Shown piece after piece: positions 1 to 11,276 of a stretch of DNA of 64,000 bases; position 1 is the first letter of the stretch, and the number at the start of each line of letters is the position of its first letter. The stretch covers positions 62,001 through 126,000 of the forward strand of contig FMBT01000294.1 of the NCBI GenBank assembly GCA_900095095.1, given 5' to 3'. The DNA is from Fragilariopsis cylindrus CCMP1102 (Eukaryota; Bacillariophyta; Bacillariophyceae; Bacillariales; Bacillariaceae). The notes under the pieces were generated by a model. The model had not been told where the DNA came from, made no database searches, and was given only the letters and a program-made list of their open reading frames with translations. The position numbers were made by a program, and so were the translations under genes.

Positions 1-311
1 TTCACTGCCCTCATATTACGATAAAAATTGCAACTCAGTGTCTCGTCACATCCAGTTCTCTCTACGTTGCGTTGTTATCCTTAAGATTATAAAATTGGTA
101 ACATCGTTGTAACATTGCGAACCTAACGGACTTTCTTCGCAATTTGGGGGATCTATCACAGTAACGAAGTCGTCATGTATTTGGTGCGAATTCGTTGCAA
201 GAAAATATATAACAATTTTATACTGTAAAGAACGATTGTGAAACTTCGCGCACAATACTACATCAGTTTGACTAACAATACAATAACATAATTCGAAAAG
301 TTTAAATTACA
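1..311. other. Left-edge intergenic sequence, no gene seen
   Basis: This is AT-rich sequence with only short ORFs and no recognisable domain on either strand. It is presumably the 3' flank of the metalloprotease gene that ends at 312. Confidence 0.6.
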
Positions 312-2288
312 TTATTTTGTTCCGGTAATAAGACCACTGACATCACCCACTGCAGCTGAAACACTCAACCAAAGTAAGAACAAAACGGCAACGGATGTTA
401 AACCCTCTTGGAATTTTTGGTCAACTTTCTTTCCCGATATTGCTTCGGCTATAACAAAAGCAAGTTGTCCACCATCTAAGGCTGGCAACGGTAGGGCATT
501 AAGGACACCTAAGTTCACTGATAGACCTGCAGCGAACATCCAAACAGCTGTCCAGTCTTTTGTTGCAACTACACTCGACCCTTGTTGGATTAACCCAATT
601 GGACCTGATATTTTTTGTCCTGGAGCTGAACCCGATGGTGAAATAAATGATGCTAATACCGATACTGTTCCCAACAAAGTTTGAGTGAAAATGTCCAATA
701 AGTACTCAAACGCTAATTTGAATGCAACGATTGGATTGTTACTTTTTAATCGTTCAACTTTTTCTAAATTCGGTCTCAAACTAACGCCAATTGTTTGTGT
801 GCTACCATCATTACGCTGTGGTTGAATCGAAACAGTTTTAGTAGTAGATACCGGCTTGCTACTGGTCGTTGTTGTTGTTGCTACTTCTGATGCTGTGGTA
901 GATATCGTAGGATCACCTCTCGTTATTCCTGCTTCAGCACGGAGCAATTGTACTGTAATACTTTCACCATCCGGTGTGTCTCTTATTGTTGAAATGAAAT
1001 CAGAAACCTGTTTTTGTCCCCCTGCAATCGACGTTCGTTGCGAGCCAATTTGTAACGGTTGACCTGTGATAATGTGATACATATAATGACGACGACGACG
1101 ACGACGATGTGAGCATGAGTAATAGTTCATTTATCATATATCATATATCTAAGATTAACCGCGAAGGAAACAATGGTATAGAGATAAAAGAACATACTTA
1201 CCGTTAATACCAGTAATGATGTCACCTTTAAGAAGTGCTCCGTCGGAGGGACCCCCTGATCTAGGCGATTGAGCAACAATTACACCGTCATCAAAAACGG
1301 CACGAGGCAAACCACTTCCACCTAATGGTCCAATTTCACCAAAGTATATACCGAAAGCTAACAATAGATTGAATATAACACCACCACTCAAAACAACAGC
1401 CCGTTCCTGCCAAGGACGATTTTGTAGTAATTGTGGATCATCACTGTATTCAATTTCAAAATTTTCAGAATAATCCAATACTTCATATATTTTGTCAATA
1501 TCATTATTATCATTGCTGTTGTTAGCATTATTCGTGGATGTCGATGATGCCGCCGAAGCTGTTTTCACAAATAGACGTTTCCATAATGGTATTGATTCTA
1601 ATTCCATTTTATTTGCTTCCACTCTTTCTTTTCGTTCAATAAGTCGTTGCTTTCTATCATTGTCGGATTTACGTTCATTCCAAAATCCTAGTGTTACAGC
1701 ATTTAATACTTCTTCTTTCACATTCCATTCCTTATCTATATTTTGTTCTCTTTCTATTTGTCGTATTTCTGATCTAGCGTCACGTCTTATTTGATCATTT
1801 TCTTGTACTAGTTCACTATCAAAATTTTCTGGAAATCGTACATATCCACCAAGAGGCAATGCTCTAAGATTAAATTCATTTCCAAATTTTTCAAATCCCA
1901 GAATTTTTGGACCAAATCCAATTGAAAATTCTTCTACTGATATATTAAATGCCCGTGCTGCTAAGTAATGACCACTTTCATGAACAAGAACAATCCCAGC
2001 TAATACAGCTAATGCACCCAACGGATCTGATGACAAACCCGGTAACGCATTCAGTTGTGACGAGGACGACGACGACGTTGTTGGAGGTGGAATGGTAAAA
2101 GTGTTGGTAGATACAGGTTGATTCCATGAACGTGATTGTGATTGTGATTGCTGATATTGCCGTTGTGGTAATTTCAGCTGAGATTGAGACTGAGGCTGAA
2201 ATCCATTACAGGTAGTGATCGTCGTCGTCGTTGCACATAATGCGGCGAGACAGAAAAATACCCACATTGTCGTCTTCGTTGTCGTCAT
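312..2288 (-). CDS. Plastid-type RseP/site-2 metalloprotease with PDZ domain (2 exons)
   Basis: The spliced CDS is complement(join(312..1063, 1202..2288)), 612 aa. The 138-bp intron has a GTAAGT donor and a CACAG acceptor and splits a Gly codon inside the PDZ domain. I chose the ATG at 2288 because it begins a hydrophobic signal peptide ending in N-G-F, which resembles a diatom plastid presequence; an in-frame ATG at 2333 would precede it with a polar stretch. The zinc motif HESGH is at residues 103-107 in a hydrophobic helix, followed by an acidic, charged insertion of about 130 residues, a PDZ domain (GDIITGINGQPL, spanning the intron) and a C-terminal membrane domain with PALDGG, the third zinc-ligand motif of the family. 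RIP proteases cut substrates inside membranes. Plastid envelope or thylakoid location is inferred. The charged insertion between the first helix and the PDZ domain is longer than in bacterial RseP. Confidence 0.9.
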
Positions 2289-2649
2289 CTCTACCGAGTA
2301 ATGTTGAGATCTCTTTGACTCTTTGAGCAGCACAACAAATTGCTGAAGGTATTAATGGCTGCGTTAGGTGGCTGCTCTACTAGATAGTCTAAAATGCTAA
2401 AATACCAAATACAAGTGGCAAAATAAAGTGATGGATAATGTTCATGATCATGTCCATTGCGGGCGGCAAAGATGATGATGGCTGTGGATGTGTTATGAAT
2501 GAGTGAGTCGACTTTTTTCGATTTCTGCGGTGGTCTTGCCGTCACTCCGTGCTTTAGTATAGGTAGACTTCTTGTAAAAAAGTTACAAGTAGACAGTCGT
2601 AGTCTTCATAGATTAGCAGGAATTATTCTCTTTGTATAGATTAACAGGA

Positions 2650-2651
<2 letters not shown>

Positions 2652-2703
<52 letters not shown>
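2652..2703. repeat. (CA)n dinucleotide microsatellite
   Basis: This is about 26 uninterrupted CA units. Alternating purine-pyrimidine tracts of this length can adopt Z-DNA and vary in length between haplotypes. It lies in the shared 5' flank of the divergent genes that start at 2288 and 4026. Confidence 0.95.
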
Positions 2704-2705
<2 letters not shown>

Positions 2706-3246
2706 ATACGAATATACATATACATATAAAGAGCATAGAGAGAGAAGAAAGAGATAATAAGTTATATACATTTTGTGTCCTACCCACTATACTGTGTAGG
2801 GGTGTAGGGCAGAAAGACACACTTTTTTGTACAGATCTACACAATTTGGTGGCCCAATCTACAATGCTAATCTTGCACAAAGTAAACAGGTGTATCTTAT
2901 ATTCTCGTGCAACACCCTGTTACCTTCACATAATAATAACAACCTAACATTAACACATGAGACGACACAGATTGACAGATGTTCATCTTCGATCACCTGT
3001 TACACTACAAACCAAACATGTATCAAGAAAATCTTGAACGCAGTGAGACATGGTAGCCAAAAGGCGATGATTTAACAAAATGTAGTTAATTAGATTAGAT
3101 GTAGTAATTAGTAAATAATAGTAGTAGTTTGTAGTTTGAGTTGGCGCTGAGGCAGAAAAGTGGGGTAAGAGGGAAAAGAGGTCTGGAATGGAAAGTTGGT
3201 TGAAATGGAGACTGTAGTTCTGTACGAACCAATATAGTAGTTTTGA

Positions 3247-3248
3247 CC

Positions 3249-3279
<31 letters not shown>

Positions 3280-3289
3280 ACACACACAC
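3247..3289. repeat. Poly-C run joined to (CA)n
   Basis: About 19 consecutive C residues are followed directly by about 12 CA units. Homopolymers like this are prone to length error in sequencing, so the exact count is unreliable. Confidence 0.9.
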
Positions 3290-4025
3290 TAGTGCGTGTG
3301 TGGAACCATCATTTATTTCTTCTCTTCTTTACTCCTATCATAACACTAAAAGAGCAGTTGGGAGCCCACAGAGAAGGCACAAAACAAATATCATCATTAT
3401 AATATCACCCAGGTTTTTACATCCCAAAAACGTGCCATGTGTGATAGTGGTGGTGGGGGTAGTAGCATCATGTACTACTACATATGCATGTGCATCATCT
3501 TCTTCGCTTTTGTCAGATATGTATTCCGAAAATGCAAAAAGTATACTGCATAGTACTCTGTTTTTATCTTACTCCTTTTGTTTTGTCAAAGCATTGGTGA
3601 AGATTGAACTAACAAGTCAGTTTTACTTGTACTGTACATATTGAAGTGTAAAGTGTGATACTATTATTTTACTGCATAGAACGAATTGAAAGCGGCAGGA
3701 GCGAAGAAGCGATACTGTAGTAGATAAGTGACCAAAAAAACGATCAAAGCTCTCTCTCTTATTATCGCGTTGTACGCAAAAAACAACGATTCACACTTTA
3801 ATCGTGGCTATTTTCTCACTGGTTCCAAAAAATCGTTCGTTGCGGGTGAATGAGATATTGCATCGCGGGAGAAAATCGCAATTTAAGCGGCGAAGTGAAG
3901 GTTCTTAGATCATTTTTTTGATCGTGCTAGAGCGATGCTGTCATAATATACACTCTATCATAATTTTCGATAAATCGCACATTAATTGAAAACAGCACAA
4001 ATATAGTAAATAAATAATTAAAACA

Positions 4026-4778
4026 ATGGCCATGAATACCCAACAACAACATAGTATGCAAATACTGATGAAGTCATATATTACAATCGGTAGCAAAAAG
4101 AAAAGGAACAATTCAATCTTTTCTAGTAGTAGTAGTAGTATGGTATCATCTGATATCCCATTATGCTCATCGTATTCGAAAACAGGGGGGTACTCGTCTT
4201 CTGCTATCGAAAAGATGATGACAGTGGTAGATCTAACACCCTCAGCGTATCTTTCTAAACAAGAACAGCAACAAAATAATAGTCCTACTAGTAGTGTAAC
4301 ATCTGTCACTCACACGACGGATCAAATCGACGACGACGACGATGATGGCGATGATCATGACAATGATTATTGGGGAGAAACTGCTACCAGTGGTGATGAA
4401 AACGGCGTACTTGACAACACCCGCAAGTCGCTGGATGACAATGCTGCTGACGATGATGATAATGATGGTAACACAGCAAGAACATCATGCGTCGAAGAAA
4501 TGACATTGAATACTGAAACACATGAAAAATTTGAAATCGAATCAAGATTTGATTCAGTTTATCTAGAAGACGATGAAGACTACCTAAAAAGTCTCGATGA
4601 CTACGGGATACCGGTAGTACAAGCAGCAGCAGCAGCCGTTGACCAAAAACGACGATTATCGGCAGCAATTAGCATATCAACAATGAAAAGAAGACTAGCA
4701 ATCACAGTGGGTGCAGGATTTAGTGTATCCAGTTCTAATATCCTGAGGGAATCGTTGAGACGACTGACAGTGTGTTAA
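4026..4778 (+). CDS. Acidic low-complexity protein of unknown function
   Basis: A 250-aa ORF with an ATG start and no recognised domain. The N-terminal third is Gln/Ser-rich, the centre has Asp/Glu-rich blocks (around residues 100-150), then comes a short ordered-looking acidic segment (residues ~165-200), a poly-Ala tract and a basic C-terminus with several Arg and a final Cys. There is no signal peptide or membrane segment. The long open frame in AT-rich DNA and the amino-acid bias like that of neighbouring real genes support expression. It lies tail-to-tail with the PDZ protein gene. An additional 5' exon cannot be excluded. Role unknown; a nuclear or cytosolic acidic protein is a guess from composition only. 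Confidence 0.6.
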   Translation: MAMNTQQQHSMQILMKSYITIGSKKKRNNSIFSSSSSSMVSSDIPLCSSYSKTGGYSSSAIEKMMTVVDLTPSAYLSKQEQQQNNSPTSSVTSVTHTTDQIDDDDDDGDDHDNDYWGETATSGDENGVLDNTRKSLDDNAADDDDNDGNTARTSCVEEMTLNTETHEKFEIESRFDSVYLEDDEDYLKSLDDYGIPVVQAAAAAVDQKRRLSAAISISTMKRRLAITVGAGFSVSSSNILRESLRRLTVC

Positions 4779-5001
4779 ATAATAATATCATATGATTTCC
4801 TACGTTTGTTTTTAGTGGTGACTAACTTACTTGATGAGATCTACCGCCATACTGTTTTTGTGATAAAAGAAAATATATAAAATTTGAAAAGACATTTCAA
4901 GAAGGAAAAACTGTATTATTATGATGTTATTAGCCTACATTTCTTTACTTTTATAATTTATTCATTTATTGGTCCCTTCCCGTCGTTCCGTCATATATGT
5001 A

Positions 5002-8000
5002 TTAGTCGCTCACGTGGTACTCCCCGTACCCCCGTTCGATCAATCGTTGTACTCTAGCCTGCAAGATCGATACAAACCCTACCCGCTCTTCTTCTGTCAT
5101 ATCCCTATCTTGTAATGCATTTTCAAGTTCTACCATTCGTTCCATCAAAACCTGGCTACTTACACTTTCAAAGGATTCATTATTGCCCTTGATTCTGTCA
5201 ATCCGTTCCATCAAAAGTCTGCTACTTACACTTTCAAAAGATACAGTATTGCCCTTCACTATGCTGTCAGTATTATTATCATCATTGTCCTCCACCTCCT
5301 CAATGATACTGTTATCAAATAATTCTCCATTGTTTGGATATTTTAGGAGGATCTCAGTTCCAGTTTCGCACCCATTATTGTCATTAGCAGGTTCTCCACG
5401 CAAAAGACGCTGTGGATACCGGAGTTGTTGGTGGCCACTGGCACTGTTACCACCAACAAAAACTTCAACAAAAGAATCATCAGTCGATGCTGAAACATAA
5501 TTCTGATCGGCGATCATTTCTTCGTCGCTAGGATTGCTGTTACTGCTCTTGTTGTTACCACTATGATCCTCACTGATGATGCTAATACCGATACTTTCTT
5601 GATTTAGCAGCCGACCCTCCTGCAAACCAAGCTGTGACTCTAAGTTTGCCACTCGTTTTTCAAGGTATATGTTCCGTGATTTGCAATTCGCAATTTCGAC
5701 AGCGCTTCCGTTACTGTTACTATGATAATGTTTCTGATATTCAACTTCCATTTCTTCATTTTGGGTGGTCAACTCCTCATTCGCCGTCATAACAGTATCG
5801 AGCAGCGTTGATTGAGCTGAGAATTTCGTTTCCAATTGTTCCAGTTGTGAATATAAAACTTTATACTTCTCCTGTCGTTCCTTATCAGCAATCTGAAGTT
5901 GTCCTTGATTAGCACTTTCTAACGATTCGATCTGTTTCAGATAATCGGATATCACTTTATCATTTTCCTTTTGAGCTTCTTCTTTCGAGGTGATTAATTC
6001 CTTTTGTCGTTTATCTGCTTGTATAATGGACATTTCATACCGACTTCGGAGGAGTTGAATTTCAGATTGATATCCACGTTCACGTTTACAAATTTTTTCT
6101 GATCGACTTTGGACTTCCGATAGCTTTGCTGAACTATTATTATTTTCTCTCCGTAAGGATACAATTTGATCTGAAAGTTGAATATTACTCCGTTTGAGAC
6201 GATCGATTCGACCATGCAATTTATCAAAAACCTTACGATTGATACGAACCAATTCTTTCTGATGATTATCGGCGGTGATATCACCCCCACCCCTACCGCC
6301 ATCATATCTCTGTACAATCGATTCGTATTGTTCGATTGTACAAATAGAGTTGTCGTCAAAAATAGCATTCTTCTCGTTGTTTATATTATTCTTGTTGTTG
6401 ACCGGCGATAACAGTTGCAGGTTCTGCTGTTGTTGCGAGTGTGTTGTTTTCGTATCTCGTTCAGTAGTAGTAGTAGTAGTAGTTGGAACCGCTGACGGTG
6501 ATGTTGTTCGAATACCACGAAAAATGTCATTATGATCAATAGTCGATGATGGTGGTAAACTACCTCTCGCTTTCATTTTTTGTTTGAGCCATTGAAGTTG
6601 TTCTTTATAAAGAACGTCACCCGCCGATGACAATGCAATTCCAGGATTTAGATGAATCGATGACGATGATGATATTATTGAAGGATCATCTGATAGATTA
6701 AGTATCGAATCTTCAGGTGATATTGGTGCACACACACCTACAGCACACGCTTCTATAATATTGTGAGGAAGGGTACTACGTGTACCAACAACATCATAGA
6801 TATTATGATTACTTGTACTGCTGCCATCCTCATCCTTAGTACAGTGATCGTTGTTGTCGCCGTGACGACGATCCGAAGAAGAAGAAGACTTTTTCAATTT
6901 CTTCTCGAGCTTTGATGCTGCAGTTACTACTGCTGCTCGAGAAGCAGAAGCTTTCATCGTCGTCGTCGTAGTAGTCTCTTTCTCCTTATTGCTGATCTGC
7001 TTCTTATTCTTTGTGCTGTTATTATTATTATTGTTATTAGAAGAGACGAAACTCAATCTTTTCTTTGATGCCTCAATCGTTTTCACGCCAGTTTCACGTA
7101 ACTTTTGTGTCCTTGCACGTAATCTAGTCAATCGTGATATCTTTGTTGTTGGTGCCTTGGATCTCGGACTAGAAGGAAGAGGAGGACGGTTGGCACCAGC
7201 AGCAGCACCACCACTACTATCTTTAGTTGTAAAGGTAGTAGTAGAAGCAGCATTAATAGCGGCAGCAGCAGCTTTTCGAATATTACGTTGCGGTCGTCCC
7301 AAATAGGAACCAGAACGAGTGGACATAGACCTTGTCGTTGCTGTTCGTTCCGACCTTGAGTGTTCCGATGATGATGGTCCTTGGGGAGAAGAAACACCCT
7401 TCTTGGAGGTGATGGTTCTACTATTATTCTGACTTCTTCTCCCGCTACTAGTAGAATTACCATGCACTTGTTGTTCTTGTTGTTCCTCCTCCTTCTTTTC
7501 TTCTTCAACTTCATCGTACATCATTTGTGACAATCCTATAGTTGATTCTGATGCCATACTTGTATTATTTGTCTCCCCAAATTTTTGATATATTATTGTA
7601 ACCTCTAAACCAGAATCATTACCACTTAATAACTTTCTTGCACGGTATACACTTGGACGTAAACTACCATATCCACCATTACTACTAAATGATATACCAT
7701 TAATTTCTAATATTGCATCGCCGACATTTAATGACGTATATGCAAACAAACCATGTTGGGAATCAATTGCTGATACAATTAATAAACTTTTTCGTCCACC
7801 AGACTTTGCTGGTGTGTCTAATACCATAAAATCAAGTCCAACATGTTCCCCCACATGACTTTTTGTCTTAGTTATACGTTGTTTTGTATTATAACCAAAT
7901 AATTCATCAATATTATCACCACTATTATTATTCTTGTGTTGGTTGCTATTCTTGATGTTGTTGTTGTTGTTTGAGCCGCTGTTGTTCTTCTTGTTCTTGT

Positions 8001-8760
8001 TTGTATCCGTAGAGGAAGGATTTCGTTGGATTGGAGTGGAAGAAGGACCACCACGAGCACCACTTGATGTTGTTGTTGTTGTTACTGCTGCTGTTGGCGA
8101 GTATGATGGAGGATACATTACCGGTGTAATGCTCCTATTACTTCTTGTTTTACTAGTAGTGTTCGTGTTACTGTTACTTGCTGCTCTCTTACTATTCGTC
8201 GTCAAACTTTCCATCAAACTACTATCATTGTCTCTTTCCGTAGAATAAAATCCACTAGTAGTATCACCATAAGATGTGTCATCACCATCAGATGACGATG
8301 AATCACCCCATGATGAATCATCGACTTCTGTTGTAGGTGTAAGTGCATTTGTATTTGTGTTATTCGTATTACTACTTGGTGATTTCAATCCTCCTCTTGG
8401 TGTTGACTTTGTTGGTGTTATTGTCGTCGTCGCTTTTGCGGATACGTGTAATCCTGTTTTTGTTTGTCGTCCTGATGATGATCTGCTTCTACTTCTTAGT
8501 GCATCTTCACGTCGTGCTAATAATTCTGGTGATAATTCTGGTCCTGATCTACTTCTTCTTAATATTTCTTGCTGCTTCGCACTACTACCATTGTTATTGT
8601 TCCTACGTCGAAGAGGTGATGTTGATGTATTACTAGTATGTTGTGGTGCACCACCCCAAACAACTTCTTCGTATGTATTTTGAAGTTCCTTTACAGATGC
8701 ATCAATTGTAGATATACCACGTTCAAGGAATTTATCAAATTCTAAAGGAAACATATTCAT
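5002..8760 (-). CDS. Large PDZ-domain and coiled-coil protein, function unknown
   Basis: A single-exon ORF of 1252 aa that starts at an ATG. The first ~290 residues are Ser/Thr/Asn-rich and basic, likely disordered. A PDZ-like domain occupies roughly residues 300-392 and contains the Gly-Asp-Ala-Ile-Leu-Glu-Ile-Asn-Gly core typical of PDZ folds. A long disordered section with basic patches follows. Then comes a strong coiled coil at about residues 800-1050, rich in Glu, Gln, Lys and Leu heptads. The C-terminus is acidic and has two near-identical copies of a motif around SFESVSS and LMERI/LMERM (+5110-5255). The layout suggests a cytosolic scaffold that recognises short C-terminal peptides and oligomerises through the coiled coil. 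The partner is unknown. Two internal copies of the C-terminal motif hint at a small tandem duplication. Confidence 0.8.
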   Translation of the reverse strand: MNMFPLEFDKFLERGISTIDASVKELQNTYEEVVWGGAPQHTSNTSTSPLRRRNNNNGSSAKQQEILRRSRSGPELSPELLARREDALRSRSRSSSGRQTKTGLHVSAKATTTITPTKSTPRGGLKSPSSNTNNTNTNALTPTTEVDDSSWGDSSSSDGDDTSYGDTTSGFYSTERDNDSSLMESLTTNSKRAASNSNTNTTSKTRSNRSITPVMYPPSYSPTAAVTTTTTSSGARGGPSSTPIQRNPSSTDTNKNKKNNSGSNNNNNIKNSNQHKNNNSGDNIDELFGYNTKQRITKTKSHVGEHVGLDFMVLDTPAKSGGRKSLLIVSAIDSQHGLFAYTSLNVGDAILEINGISFSSNGGYGSLRPSVYRARKLLSGNDSGLEVTIIYQKFGETNNTSMASESTIGLSQMMYDEVEEEKKEEEQQEQQVHGNSTSSGRRSQNNSRTITSKKGVSSPQGPSSSEHSRSERTATTRSMSTRSGSYLGRPQRNIRKAAAAAINAASTTTFTTKDSSGGAAAGANRPPLPSSPRSKAPTTKISRLTRLRARTQKLRETGVKTIEASKKRLSFVSSNNNNNNNSTKNKKQISNKEKETTTTTTMKASASRAAVVTAASKLEKKLKKSSSSSDRRHGDNNDHCTKDEDGSSTSNHNIYDVVGTRSTLPHNIIEACAVGVCAPISPEDSILNLSDDPSIISSSSSIHLNPGIALSSAGDVLYKEQLQWLKQKMKARGSLPPSSTIDHNDIFRGIRTTSPSAVPTTTTTTTERDTKTTHSQQQQNLQLLSPVNNKNNINNEKNAIFDDNSICTIEQYESIVQRYDGGRGGGDITADNHQKELVRINRKVFDKLHGRIDRLKRSNIQLSDQIVSLRRENNNSSAKLSEVQSRSEKICKRERGYQSEIQLLRSRYEMSIIQADKRQKELITSKEEAQKENDKVISDYLKQIESLESANQGQLQIADKERQEKYKVLYSQLEQLETKFSAQSTLLDTVMTANEELTTQNEEMEVEYQKHYHSNSNGSAVEIANCKSRNIYLEKRVANLESQLGLQEGRLLNQESIGISIISEDHSGNNKSSNSNPSDEEMIADQNYVSASTDDSFVEVFVGGNSASGHQQLRYPQRLLRGEPANDNNGCETGTEILLKYPNNGELFDNSIIEEVEDNDDNNTDSIVKGNTVSFESVSSRLLMERIDRIKGNNESFESVSSQVLMERMVELENALQDRDMTEEERVGFVSILQARVQRLIERGYGEYHVSD

Positions 8761-9729
8761 TATTACTATTATTATTATTGTTGTTTATTTATTCAATTAA
8801 TAATAATCTGAAGAAATAATGTTCTGCTGGACTCAAATCAAATCGAATCGAATCAAATCGAATCAAATCAAATCAAATCAAATCAAATCCTATTTCCAAT
8901 AATACTAACTAATGCTAATCAATATATGTCGATTCATCCATCCATCCATTCATTCAATCAATCAATCAATGCCTCGCTTATGGTCGATCACTTCTTTTCT
9001 TTCTTCTAATGTAGTATGTGATTTTTTTTCTTTTTCAGCTATTAACTTCCCGCACAGGTAAGTATTCGTTGTTGGTATGCTGATAGGAAGTACAAGTAAA
9101 TTGCCAGTACATAACCACCTATGTGTCGGTGAGGTTTTAGCTGTTGGTAATTCTTAATCAGGCTATTTTATTATGTGGATTGATGCCCATTTTGAGAACG
9201 AAAAATTTAAATACAAAGGGTACAAATTATATCGGCACGATTTTGGGCGCCATTTTTTTACATACCGATTTTGTTTTTTAGTGACTAAAAATAGCCTCCC
9301 CAAATTTCTAATCAATTCAAACGTTTTTAGTCTTGTTCGTTCAAAATATTTAAGAGTGTGACGGCGAGCAACAGCCATCGAATCATCTTTGATTCATTCG
9401 ACTCAAATAAAACACAATCTTATAAACAATCGTATCTTTTCTGTTGTCGTACATACCTTTGTGTTGTTGTTGGATACTGTACTGTATGATATGTGTGTAT
9501 GTGTGACGCCATTCAACATATGAGGATAGCACATACTTCAGGAATTATTACCCCCGACATGCTCTCACATAACTTTACTAGCACTTACTCGAAGTTGTTT
9601 CCTTTACCATTCAATTATCAAGAGAAGTACTGTCAACACTTACTAGTACTTCTGTCTTAACCAAAGCAGAAGCAGCCTAAACTCATAAGACTAGCAACAT
9701 TGCAAGCTAACAGTTCAATACGTATAATC
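8761..9729. other. Divergent intergenic region with pentamer and tetramer repeats
   Basis: This separates two genes transcribed away from each other, so it should hold both promoters. It includes an (AATCA/AATCG)n array at about 8833-8889 and a degenerating tetramer run (ATCC, ATTC, AATC) near 8937-8972. An ATG-initiated 71-codon ORF on the minus strand (9163-9378) overlaps a plus-strand ORF of similar length. Neither has a recognisable domain. Confidence 0.6.
8833..8889. repeat. (AATCA)n pentanucleotide array
   Basis: About eleven tandem copies of AATCA with interspersed AATCG variants. The same pentamer in the opposite orientation (TTTGA) builds the larger array at 44716-44990, and a short version occurs at 37379-37397. 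Confidence 0.9.
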
Positions 9730-10884
9730 ATGGACAACGATAACGGCAAACAAGAAGATGAACACTGGAGAATGATGGTAATAACGACATTTGTTGCTGT
9801 AGTAACTGCATCAATTGTTTTTATTTTCATTAGAATGAAGAATCGTACAAGTAGTAGTGAGCCAACTGTTACCGAACTGAATGTATATCCAATTAAGTCA
9901 TGTGCACCCATGAACGTACAATCAGCGTTGGTAACAGAAATTGGTTTTTTATATGATCGATTTATACAAGTTAGTGATTCAAATGGTAATTATTTAACAC
10001 CACGTGATAAACAAAATGAAAAATTATTTCACATTTTACCGATTATTATTGTTCAAGATCAAGATGATAATGATCAATCATCAAATAGTATGCATCTTGA
10101 ACTTACATGTAGTACAAGTAGTGATAGTGACAGTGCGAGTTCGTCGAGTACGTATCGTATTGATAACTTCAATGAAACGATTGAAAAGTCATCAGTAACG
10201 AAAGATGTGAAACCAATGATTGGACCGAATGTACAATTACAAGATTTAGGTGATGATGTTGCATCATGGTTATCTAATGTAACAAATATTAAAGATTGTC
10301 GTTTAACAGCAATTGGATCAAAATATCATCGTTTAGTTGAAATAAATCCTGATCAAGGTGATATTGTTCCGTCGTCGTCGTCTTTGAAAATAAAAATTCC
10401 AGCAGCAGTTGTGTCGTTGGCTGATGAGGCACCATTTCTATTAGCATCATCATCAAGTTTAAAGGATTTGAATTCACGATTAAAAGTTAGAGGTAAATCA
10501 ATTGTTGATATGCAACGATTTCGACCAAATATTATCATTTCAGGTAAATCATTATTACCATGGGAAGAAGATACATGGAAACGTATCAAAATTGGTGGTT
10601 TTGAATTTCATGTTTGGCAACGTTGCGGTCGATGTACGATGACAACAATTAATCGACAAACATTACAACGTGGACCGGAACCATTAGCAACATTATCAAC
10701 ATTTCGTGAACGTGATAATGGGATGAGAAATTTCGGTATGCATATGATCCCAATTATGAATAGTACTTCATCACCTATGGAGCATCATGCTGTAACGTCT
10801 CTTCTTGAAGTCGGACATACACTTGAAGTATTAGAATATGATGAACAACGATTGAAGGAATGGAAACGTCTTTTTTCTTCGTAG
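9730..10884 (+). CDS. MOSC-domain protein, mARC-like, with N-terminal membrane anchor
   Basis: 384 aa from the first ATG of the open frame (9730); the frame extends upstream but only with a TTG. An N-terminal hydrophobic segment (residues ~15-37) looks like a membrane anchor. A MOSC N-terminal beta-barrel follows (VYPIKSCAP, YDRF), then the MOSC domain with RPNIIISG and RCGRCTMTT; the Cys at about residue 300 matches the position that binds the molybdenum cofactor in the family, and PLATLSTFR follows it as in mitochondrial amidoxime-reducing components. mARC proteins reduce N-hydroxylated substrates using cytochrome b5 electrons at the outer mitochondrial membrane. Location here is inferred from the anchor. 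A Ser/Asp-rich insertion sits between residues ~115 and 165. Alternative: a MOSC protein of other specificity. Confidence 0.85.
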   Translation: MDNDNGKQEDEHWRMMVITTFVAVVTASIVFIFIRMKNRTSSSEPTVTELNVYPIKSCAPMNVQSALVTEIGFLYDRFIQVSDSNGNYLTPRDKQNEKLFHILPIIIVQDQDDNDQSSNSMHLELTCSTSSDSDSASSSSTYRIDNFNETIEKSSVTKDVKPMIGPNVQLQDLGDDVASWLSNVTNIKDCRLTAIGSKYHRLVEINPDQGDIVPSSSSLKIKIPAAVVSLADEAPFLLASSSSLKDLNSRLKVRGKSIVDMQRFRPNIIISGKSLLPWEEDTWKRIKIGGFEFHVWQRCGRCTMTTINRQTLQRGPEPLATLSTFRERDNGMRNFGMHMIPIMNSTSSPMEHHAVTSLLEVGHTLEVLEYDEQRLKEWKRLFSS

Positions 10885-11048
10885 TTAAATACACAGTGTA
10901 CATAGGATATATAGGTCCTACAGTGCATATAATAGTATATAACGTAAGGAATAATAATATTATTCTGTAGTCTATCCATACACAATAAATATTAACATCA
11001 ATTTTTTCTTTGTTATAGTTTTGTTTGTTTGTTTGTTTGTTTGAGATA

Positions 11049-11084
<36 letters not shown>

Positions 11085-11276
11085 TTGTTACTTCCATTTT
11101 GCAGACGCATGATGAATTCACAGGAAGTTGGAAGTATGGTATTAAGTATGCCGCATGTGAGGATATATGAATGAACGAACGAAATGAATGGAATCTCATG
11201 TCTGACATTTCATTTAGGCTGCCACAGTCATCCCTTCTATCATCACTTCTACGTGTATGATGTGTACCTTACCTCT
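10885..11276. other. Convergent intergenic region with AT and TTTG repeats
   Basis: The 392 bp lie between two convergent genes. They contain a (TTTG)n run at about 11022-11044 and an (AT)n run at about 11050-11080. No gene is seen. Confidence 0.7.

Larger units (their letters stand above)
2289..4025. other. Long intergenic region with two CA microsatellites
   Basis: No coding signal was found on either strand in about 1.7 kb. It holds a (CA)n tract near 2652-2703, a run of about 19 C followed by (CA)n at 3247-3289, and AT-rich low-complexity sequence. The apparent short ORFs encode poly Cys-Val or His-Thr and are translations of the repeats. The right part should carry the promoter of the gene starting at 4026. 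Confidence 0.65.

Noticed and set aside
7934-8683. Long Val/Leu/Ser-rich plus-strand ORFs inside the PDZ protein gene
   Set aside because: They are antisense readings of trinucleotide-rich Ser/Asn/Thr codons, not real genes.
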